A DNA stretch of 64,000 nucleotides from Oscillibacter valericigenes. GTDB taxonomy: Bacteria; Bacillota; Clostridia; Oscillospirales; Oscillospiraceae. Positions 61,167 to 64,000 of the stretch are shown here, piece after piece. The notes under the pieces are model-generated. The model did not search any database and was not told where the DNA came from. It saw only the letters and a list, made by a program, of their open reading frames with translations. The position numbers and the translations under genes were made by a program. The stretch spans positions 1-64,000 of the forward strand of contig NZ_JAFBIS010000002.1 of NCBI RefSeq assembly GCF_021531435.1. Reading direction: 5' to 3'. The stretch's first letter is position 1. Every line of letters begins with the position of its first letter.

Positions 61167-61952
61167 TCACGAAATGGCCTCGCTGCCCACACTGTATCCG
61201 TCCCAATGGCCGTCGGCGGACTGGACGGAGGTGCAGTCGCAGAAGAAGTAGGCCCCCAGGCCGGAGCGCCACTTCTCCGCGTCGAAGGTGACGGCCGCCA
61301 TGCCCTCCGGCATGAAATACACCGGCTCCTCCTTCTCCGTGATGGTAAACAGGATGCCGTCCTCCCAGTACAGGTTTTCCCGGTCGATGTAGCCCTGATC
61401 CGCCAACTCCTCCCAGGTGCCGGTGACCAGCTCGCCGCCGTGACGCCCGGCAAAAGCCCAGGCCACGGCGGAGCGCTCGCTTTCGGACAAACTTGTCTCC
61501 GACAGGTCCACGCCGATATAGGTCAGCTCACCGTTCAACCCGGAGTCCACTTCCCACAGGTCCTCCAGGACCTGCAAATACAGGGCGCAGCGGTCGTCAA
61601 AGCCGTCCTCCGCAGTCTTCACGGCGGTGACGCCGCCAAGCTGGGCGGGCCAGGTCTCCAGGATGGTGCCGTCGTAGGTGACTTCCACCAGCGTTCCGGC
61701 AGCCGGATTCGCGGCGTCCTCCAGGGTCAGGATGTAGATATTCGGGTCGCCGTCCGTACCCGCCAGCAGGAGCGAACCGTCGTTGGAGACCACCCGGCAG
61801 ACAGCTGTGACCGACACGGGTTGGGCGCTTTCGCCACCGGTCTGCTGCTCATTGGAGGGCGTACCGCCGGATACGGGGCTGCCGCCGGCCGCACAGGACG
61901 CCAACAGGCAGACGCAGAAATAAAGCGCCAGAAACAAAGACCATTTTTTCAC
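61167..61952 (-). CDS. Lipoprotein of unknown function
   Basis: 261 residues from a GTG start 9 nt behind GGAGG. Signal peptide with lipobox LLASC (Cys about residue 20). A mature domain of mainly beta character from about residue 45, then an acidic helical region and a C-terminal DYFFCDCTSV-like stretch with two close Cys. No family is recognised; it resembles uncharacterised Oscillospiraceae lipoproteins. It is the last gene after LytTR-DUF3021 and separated from it by a very strong hairpin. Confidence 0.75.
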   Translation of the reverse strand: MKKWSLFLALYFCVCLLASCAAGGSPVSGGTPSNEQQTGGESAQPVSVTAVCRVVSNDGSLLLAGTDGDPNIYILTLEDAANPAAGTLVEVTYDGTILETWPAQLGGVTAVKTAEDGFDDRCALYLQVLEDLWEVDSGLNGELTYIGVDLSETSLSESERSAVAWAFAGRHGGELVTGTWEELADQGYIDRENLYWEDGILFTITEKEEPVYFMPEGMAAVTFDAEKWRSGLGAYFFCDCTSVQSADGHWDGYSVGSEAIS

Positions 61953-61955
61953 GGA

Positions 61956-61998
61956 AAACCGCCTCCTTTATCCGCTTAGTCGGAAAAGGAGGCGGTTT
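61956..61998 (-). promoter_or_regulatory. 18-bp hairpin sequestering the lipoprotein ribosome-binding site
   Basis: AAACCGCCTCCTTT pairs with AAAGGAGGCGGTTT, continued by TCCG/CGGA around a six-base loop. The AAAGGAGG arm is the Shine-Dalgarno of the gene starting at 61952. Confidence 0.75.
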
Positions 61999-62005
61999 GG
62001 TTCCA

Positions 62006-62836
62006 TTATTTTCTGCTTTTTTTCCAAAGGGCGCCGAAGAGCCCGCCCGTCAGGGCGGCGATGGCCGAGACCCAGACCTGAAACAGGGCGCTGGCGTTGT
62101 ACAGCAGGAACACGCAGGGCAGGGTCAGCAGGGCGCAGAGAACGGGATAGACCAGCCACAGCCGGCGGCACCGCTTTGCCAGAGACCAACTGCTGAAAAA
62201 GCAGAACAGAGGCAGGATGAGAAAGGGGTAGAAGATGCCGGTCAGCACCGGTACGTCCCGGGCATCCAGCAGCCGCAGCAGCCAGGGGAGAAGCAGCTCC
62301 ACTGCCGCCGCAAGAAGGGCGTAGGGCGCGGCCTTCCGACAGTCGGGCTGCTCCGGCTCCTCCGGCAGACCCACGCCTTTTCGGATGGCCCGGACGTCCT
62401 GCCGCCAGCCCACATACCGCACCGCCCACATCAGCAGATAGCACAGCAGGAGCAGCCCCAGCAGGCACAGCCAGGTCTCCCGGTAGGGGAACCATCGGCA
62501 CTGCCAGCCCGCCAGGGAGAAGACCGCCGCCGTCAGCAGAAAGTGGACGCCGGACCAGAGCGCCGTCCGCCGTTCCAGGCGGAAGGGCACCTCCGCCGTT
62601 TCCAGCACCGCCCCCAGCAGGCCGGACCAGAAAAACTGCACCAGCGCCGCTGTAATGGGGCTGCCCCAGCGCTCCGCCATGGCCGCTGTCACAACGGGAA
62701 CGGCAGTTCCCTCCGGCGCCGGGAAACCGAACAGGCCGCCCAGCAGAAACACCAGGTATACAAGCGCCGCGCCAAAGGGAAAGCCGATGGCGGCCCGGCG
62801 GACCAGTTCCCGGGAAATTTCCCCGCGCTCCGTCAT
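62006..62836 (-). CDS. DUF3021-like polytopic membrane protein, partner of LytTR
   Basis: 276 residues. The N-terminal half with four helices (LVRRAAIGFPFGAALVYLVFL.., FFWSGLLGAVLETAEVPF, WSGVHFLLTAAVFSLAGW) has the DUF3021 layout. A further four helices extend it beyond the usual 140 residues. DUF3021 proteins are commonly encoded next to LytTR regulators and are thought to control them. It overlaps the LytTR gene by 4 bp. Confidence 0.75.
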   Translation of the reverse strand: MTERGEISRELVRRAAIGFPFGAALVYLVFLLGGLFGFPAPEGTAVPVVTAAMAERWGSPITAALVQFFWSGLLGAVLETAEVPFRLERRTALWSGVHFLLTAAVFSLAGWQCRWFPYRETWLCLLGLLLLCYLLMWAVRYVGWRQDVRAIRKGVGLPEEPEQPDCRKAAPYALLAAAVELLLPWLLRLLDARDVPVLTGIFYPFLILPLFCFFSSWSLAKRCRRLWLVYPVLCALLTLPCVFLLYNASALFQVWVSAIAALTGGLFGALWKKSRK

Positions 62837-63273
62837 AAGCCCAGCACCTCCTTGATTTTCTTCACATACCGCCGGGAGACATAGACCGTCACGCCCCCGG
62901 TGAGGGTCATGCGGATGGTGCCTGTCAGACGCAGGTCCAGAGCCGTCACCCGCTTCAGATTCACGATCTCCGAGTGAGAGACCCGGGCAAAGGGACGGCC
63001 CGCCAGCCGCCGCTCCAGCTCATAGAGCCGCTCCCGGACGGTGTAAACGCTGCCAGCGGTCTGCACCCGGACGTCCTTGTCCTCGCCGTAAAAGCGGAGA
63101 ACAGTATCCAGGTCCAGGGGAACGGCGGTGCCGTCTTCCCGGAAACCCAGCAGAGGCGTGTCTGCCGCTGCCAGACGGCCCAGCAGGGCATCTACTTCCG
63201 GCGTTTGGGCCGGGGCGCGGACGGTCACAGTCACCTCCGGCAGCGCCGGGTCGATCTGCAGCTCCAGCTTCAC
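62833..63273 (-). CDS. LytTR-domain DNA-binding regulator
   Basis: 146 residues. The C-terminal LytTR domain (about 50-146) includes VYTVRERLYELERRLAGRPFARVSHSEIVNLKRV and ends VYVSRRYVKKIKEVLGL. There is no receiver domain, so it is the small stand-alone class. I choose GTG at 63273, with GGAGGGAGG about 7 nt before; the in-frame ATG at 63291 lacks a ribosome site. A direct-repeat LytTR site lies just upstream of its promoter, suggesting autoregulation. Confidence 0.92.
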   Translation of the reverse strand: MKLELQIDPALPEVTVTVRAPAQTPEVDALLGRLAAADTPLLGFREDGTAVPLDLDTVLRFYGEDKDVRVQTAGSVYTVRERLYELERRLAGRPFARVSHSEIVNLKRVTALDLRLTGTIRMTLTGGVTVYVSRRYVKKIKEVLGL

Positions 63274-63303
63274 GGACGTCCCTCCCTCCATGTTTCTGCA
63301 TTC

Positions 63304-63332
63304 AGTATAGCGGAGAAAGATGCCGCCGTCCA
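63304..63332 (-). promoter_or_regulatory. Promoter of the LytTR-DUF3021-lipoprotein operon
   Basis: Minus strand: -35 TGGACG (63332-63327), 17-bp spacer, -10 TATACT (63309-63304). Confidence 0.75.
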
Positions 63333-63342
63333 GCGGAACGGG

Positions 63343-63372
63343 ACAGACGGTAACATAGATGGGATAAACGGC
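63343..63372 (-). promoter_or_regulatory. LytTR binding site: two direct repeats
   Basis: On the minus strand GCCGTTTAT, 12-bp spacer, ACCGTCTGT, ending 10 bp before the -35 box. Each repeat fits the LytTR consensus [TA][AC][CA]GTTN[AG][TG] in 8 of 9 positions, and the spacing is the usual 12-13 bp. Confidence 0.75.
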
Positions 63373-63382
63373 AAAATAACCG

Positions 63383-63410
63383 TTGACATTGGCATGGAAT
63401 CTGATATTAT
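63383..63410 (+). promoter_or_regulatory. Promoter of the HTH-kinase gene
   Basis: Perfect -35 TTGACA (63383-63388), 16-bp spacer, -10 TATTAT (63405-63410). It is divergent from the LytTR promoter. Confidence 0.75.
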
Positions 63411-63426
63411 AAACAATAGATTAGAC

Positions 63427-63442
63427 AAGCAAACTTTTGCTT
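63427..63442. promoter_or_regulatory. Perfect inverted repeat before the kinase start
   Basis: AAGCAAA-CT-TTTGCTT lies in the leader between the promoter and the ribosome site. It may be an operator for the HTH part of the kinase or a small hairpin. Confidence 0.5.
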
Positions 63443-63459
63443 AGAACGGAGGCAGGGCC

Positions 63460-64000
63460 ATGACCCAGCGGGAACGGCAGCTTTTGAACTGGATCGAGGA
63501 AAATCCCCTCATCTCCCAGCAGGAGTTGGCGGATAAGGCGGGCATCACCCGGTCCTCCGTGGCGGTGCACATCTCCAACCTGATGAAAAAGGGCTACATC
63601 ACCGGCAAGGGCTACATCGTCCACACCGCGCCTTACGTGACCGTGGTGGGGGGCGTGAATGTGGACATCGGCGGGCAGCCCGCCGGGGCGCTGGTGCCCC
63701 AGGACTCCAACCCCGGCACCGTGGGCATGAGTCTCGGCGGCGTGGGGCGGAACATTGCCCACAACATGAGCCTGCTGGGGCTGGATGTGCGGATGGTGAC
63801 GGCCTTCGGCGACGATCTGAACGCCCAGAAGATCGCCGCCAGCTGCGGGGAGCTTGGCATCGACATCTCCCGGTCTCCCATTATCCCCGGCGGGCGGACC
63901 AGCACCTACCTTTTTATCAATGACGAGAAGGGCGACATGGTGCTGGCCGTCAGCGACATGGATATCTACCGCCACCTGACGCCGCAAGTGCTCTCCCAGC
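63460..64000 (+). CDS. HTH-PfkB fusion kinase, pseudouridine-kinase-like (cut by window end)
   Basis: About 180 residues are visible and the frame is open at the edge. Residues 1-55 are a winged-helix domain (LLNWIEENPLISQQELADKAGITRSSVAVHISNLMKKGYI). From about 60 a PfkB (ribokinase-family) domain begins: YVTVVGGVNVDIGG, then MSLGGVGRNIAHNMSLLGLDVRMVTAFGDD, then GGRTSTYLFI. HTH-PfkB fusions of this order include pseudouridine and other nucleoside kinases. The C-terminal ATP and catalytic GAGD motif are outside. ATG at 63460 follows CGGAGG. Confidence 0.88.
   Translation, partial: MTQRERQLLNWIEENPLISQQELADKAGITRSSVAVHISNLMKKGYITGKGYIVHTAPYVTVVGGVNVDIGGQPAGALVPQDSNPGTVGMSLGGVGRNIAHNMSLLGLDVRMVTAFGDDLNAQKIAASCGELGIDISRSPIIPGGRTSTYLFINDEKGDMVLAVSDMDIYRHLTPQVLSQ

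Overview
The window is 64 kb of GC-rich (roughly 60 %), densely packed bacterial chromosome. Gene content and style point to a strictly anaerobic, low-oxygen-tolerance Firmicute of the Clostridia, most like the high-GC Oscillospiraceae of the gut. The signs are an ETF subunit, a PerR-type regulator with rubrerythrin, formate-tetrahydrofolate ligase, glutamate racemase, an HPr phosphocarrier, lipoproteins with Clostridia-type lipoboxes, TTG/GTG starts behind strong GGAGG sites, and TTGACA-N17-TATAAT promoters. The taxonomic placement is inference. I see no rRNA, tRNA, CRISPR array, insertion sequence, phage gene or origin. About 58 protein genes are supported; one is cut by each window edge.

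Layout. 1-4.6 kb: end of etfA, a tripartite TRAP transporter (dctP-dctQ-dctM) and convergent trmO. 4.7-9.5 kb: an Asn/Gly/Thr-rich lipoprotein, a PerR-like/rubrerythrin operon with operator, HPr with its own promoter and palindrome, and a DUF4234-DUF2752-uvrC operon. 9.5-14.9 kb: an LtaS-like sulfatase with a membrane partner, divergent from purA-purB. 15-22.4 kb: a Na+/alanine symporter, two G3E/CobW GTPases (one with a large His-rich loop, one joined to a TIGR03943-like domain), brnQ, a DUF4358 lipoprotein, and a DUF362 ferredoxin-type protein. 22.5-29.5 kb: murI-DUF1934-argS, azlCD (azlC carries an apparent 5' frameshift), a DUF6512 membrane protein, and prfC-GNAT.

29.6-38.9 kb: a MarR-controlled heterodimeric ABC exporter; an acyltransferase-like membrane protein; a large fusion of a TetM/EF-G-like ribosomal GTPase with a Rae1/YacP (NYN) endoribonuclease domain, under its own operator-bearing promoter and overlapping a signal-peptidase-II-like gene; then an ECF sigma/anti-sigma pair. 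39-47.8 kb: a glycosyltransferase-VTT membrane protein-glycosyltransferase operon, and a convergent MMPL/RND-type transporter coupled to an 1144-residue GLUG/coiled-coil membrane-anchored protein. 48-55.3 kb: a DUF1576 membrane protein and a complete liv-type branched-chain amino-acid ABC operon ending in a cytidylate-kinase-like gene. 55.4-64 kb: HIT protein, pyruvate kinase, formate-THF ligase, asnS, a lipoprotein, a DUF3021-LytTR pair with a recognisable LytTR direct-repeat site, and the start of an HTH-PfkB sugar/nucleoside kinase.

The best candidate for a poorly described system is the GTPase-endoribonuclease fusion at 34412-37048. It joins two activities that each act at the ribosomal A site, it keeps the acidic residues of the nuclease, and a perfect inverted repeat sits across its -10 box. 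Secondary candidates are the MMPL/GLUG pair, the LspA-like protein with an altered catalytic residue, the fused G3E GTPase, and the LytTR autoregulatory circuit.
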